A DNA stretch of 16,597 nucleotides. It comes from an uncultured Prevotella sp. (GTDB taxonomy: Bacteria > Bacteroidota > Bacteroidia > Bacteroidales > Bacteroidaceae). The notes beneath the pieces were generated by a model. That model was given only the letters and a program-made list of their open reading frames with translations. It was not told the DNA's origin and made no database searches. The translations under genes and the position numbers were made by a program. The number at the start of each line of letters is the position of its first letter. Within the stretch, counting starts at the first letter, position 1. Shown here piece by piece: positions 15,358 through 16,597 of this stretch. The DNA lies in assembly GCA_938018155.1 (NCBI GenBank), contig CALIIG010000162.1, forward strand, positions 1 through 16,597. Reading direction: 5' to 3'.

Positions 15358-16597
15358 GTGATATAATTCAGCTTTTACCCGACTCTGTTGCCAATCAAAT
15401 TGCTGCTGGCGAAGTTATTCAGCGGCCTGCTTCGGTTATTAAGGAACTTGTTGAAAACGCCATTGATGCTGGTGCAACCAAGGTAGAAGTATCTGTTGTG
15501 GATGCTGGCCGAACGTCAATACAGGTTACCGACGACGGTAAGGGTATGTCTGATACCGATGCACGCTTGTCCTTTGAGCGGCACGCAACGTCAAAAATAC
15601 GCCAGGCCGACGATTTGTTCTCCTTGCATACCATGGGCTTCCGTGGCGAAGCTCTGGCTTCTATCGCTGCTGTGGCTCAGGTTGAATTGAAAACTCGACT
15701 GCACGATGACGAGTTAGGCTCGCATCTTGTCATCGCAGGTTCGCGTTTTGTGTCGCAGGAACCTTGTGCCTGCCCGGCAGGCTCAAACTTCATGGTCGAA
15801 AATCTCTTTTACAATGTGCCTGCCCGACGTAAGTTCCTGAAGTCGAACACTACCGAACTCAACAACATCATCACTGCTTTCGAACGTATTGCACTGGTCT
15901 ATCCCGACATCACCTTCACGTTTCATAGCAATGGTTCTGAAATGTATAACCTGCGCGCAACATCGCTCCGCCAGCGTATTGTCGACATTTTCGGTAAGCG
16001 TATCAATCAGGACCTCCTTCCTGTTAAGGTTGATACCTCTGTTTGTGGAATCAGTGGTTTCGTAGGTAAACCTGAATCAGCAAAAAAGAAAGGGGCAAGA
16101 CAATATTTCTTTGTCAACGGGCGCTTTATGCGTCACCCTTATTTCAGCAAAGCTATTCTTGCAGCTTTCGACAGGCTTTTGCCGCAGGGCGAACAGGTTC
16201 CCTATTTTATTTATTTCAGTGTTCCGCCCGAAGATATTGATGTTAACATCCATCCTACTAAGACCGAAATCAAGTTCGAGAATGAGCAAGCCATCTGGCA
16301 AATACTCATGGCAGCCGTAAAAGATGCGGTGGGAGCGTTCAACGATGTTTCAACTATCGATTTCGATGTTGAGGGGAAACCCGATATTCCTGTGTTCAAT
16401 CCGCAGGGTAACAGTGCTGCTCCCGAGGTTGATTATAACCCACAATACAATCCTTTTACCGACGAAAGCACCTCTTCTGCCGACGTTCCCTTCCCCTCTT
16501 CTTCACCTTCCCGGGTTGGGCCGGGCCGGATGGGGCAGGGCGACGGCGCAGTTTACCGTTCAAAGATAGCCGATAATTGGGATGAATTGTATTCAGG
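15354..16597 (+). CDS. mutL: DNA mismatch repair protein MutL (partial, 3' end missing)
   Basis: The frame is open from ATG 15354 to the right edge: 414 codons plus two bases. MutL links mismatch recognition by MutS to strand incision. The GHKL ATPase domain is intact. [20 protein letters not shown] (8-27) opens it. Motif I is [10 protein letters not shown] with Glu31 and Asn35. Motif II is DDGKGM (60-65), with Asp60 as the adenine-binding residue. HATSKI (77-82) and motif III GFRGEAL (95-101) follow. The transducer domain runs to about 335, with [11 protein letters not shown] and the conserved HPTK (300-303). From about 345 the sequence becomes a disordered Pro/Ser/Asn linker, with an unusually GC-rich part at residues 380-400. 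The C-terminal dimerisation domain, which would show whether it carries the endonuclease motif, is outside the window. The start overlaps the preceding stop by 4 bp. Confidence 0.95.
   Translation, partial: MSDIIQLLPDSVANQIAAGEVIQRPASVIKELVENAIDAGATKVEVSVVDAGRTSIQVTDDGKGMSDTDARLSFERHATSKIRQADDLFSLHTMGFRGEALASIAAVAQVELKTRLHDDELGSHLVIAGSRFVSQEPCACPAGSNFMVENLFYNVPARRKFLKSNTTELNNIITAFERIALVYPDITFTFHSNGSEMYNLRATSLRQRIVDIFGKRINQDLLPVKVDTSVCGISGFVGKPESAKKKGARQYFFVNGRFMRHPYFSKAILAAFDRLLPQGEQVPYFIYFSVPPEDIDVNIHPTKTEIKFENEQAIWQILMAAVKDAVGAFNDVSTIDFDVEGKPDIPVFNPQGNSAAPEVDYNPQYNPFTDESTSSADVPFPSSSPSRVGPGRMGQGDGAVYRSKIADNWDELYS
16513..16540 (+). other. G-rich tract with G-quadruplex pattern in the mutL linker
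   Basis: Four or more G-runs (GGG, GGG, GGG, GGGG, GGG) with loops of 2-6 bases fit the usual G3+N1-7 quadruplex rule on the coding strand. A C-rich stretch precedes it (about 16488-16512). It encodes the Gly/Arg part of the linker in frame. The base composition is very different from the surrounding AT-richer genes. Confidence 0.5.

Noticed and set aside
15531..15539. MutL motif II reads DDG where E. coli has DNG
   Set aside because: The adenine-binding Asp60 is kept, and I recall DDG as common in Bacteroidota MutL, so it is not a sign of inactivation.

Overview
The window looks like a chromosomal housekeeping segment of a Bacteroidota bacterium, most likely Prevotellaceae (inference). Three things point there. 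Five leaders carry the Bacteroides-type -7 box TAnnTTTG, one with a -33 TTTG at 20 bp. Most genes lack a Shine-Dalgarno sequence. The protein types and their order (lptB-like, tig, clpP, clpX, recQ; guaB, two parvulin chaperones, an OstA-like protein, a small membrane protein, mutL) are those of Bacteroidales. I see no tRNA, rRNA, insertion sequence, CRISPR array or phage gene, and no gene-free stretch longer than about 185 bases.

Layout. Positions 1-81 hold the possible 3' end of an unidentified + strand gene. It converges on a - strand gene (140-1093) for a secreted, propeller-like protein with a C-terminal sorting-like tail. A 131 bp divergent spacer leads to a LolA-like periplasmic protein (1225-1911) and an LptB-type ATPase (1980-2882), so envelope transport functions sit side by side. 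A protein-quality block follows: trigger factor (3007-4362), ClpP (4546-5229) and ClpX (5261-6511). RecQ helicase (6550-8775) is close behind. guaB (8955-10439) starts from its own promoter. The rest is a tight run: a one-domain parvulin (10499-11926), SurA (11940-13388), an OstA/LptA-like protein (13385-15085), a 90-residue tail-anchored protein (15085-15357) and mutL (15354 to the right edge, incomplete). The last four genes overlap by 1-4 bases.

How the genes fit together. LptB and the OstA-like protein belong to lipopolysaccharide export. SurA and its neighbour would fold outer-membrane proteins, including LptD. The LolA-like protein would handle lipoproteins. Trigger factor with ClpXP covers cytosolic folding and degradation. 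RecQ and MutL are DNA-repair proteins carried on the same transcription units.

The two points most worth a second look are in clpP. Its catalytic Asp appears to be Asn (codon at 5143-5145). Its 183 bp leader holds a promoter inside a 14 bp long-range inverted repeat, together with alternating AGGT/ACCT segments and a hairpin followed by T6, an attenuator-like layout. I found no clearly new multi-gene system; most of the window is conserved core genome.
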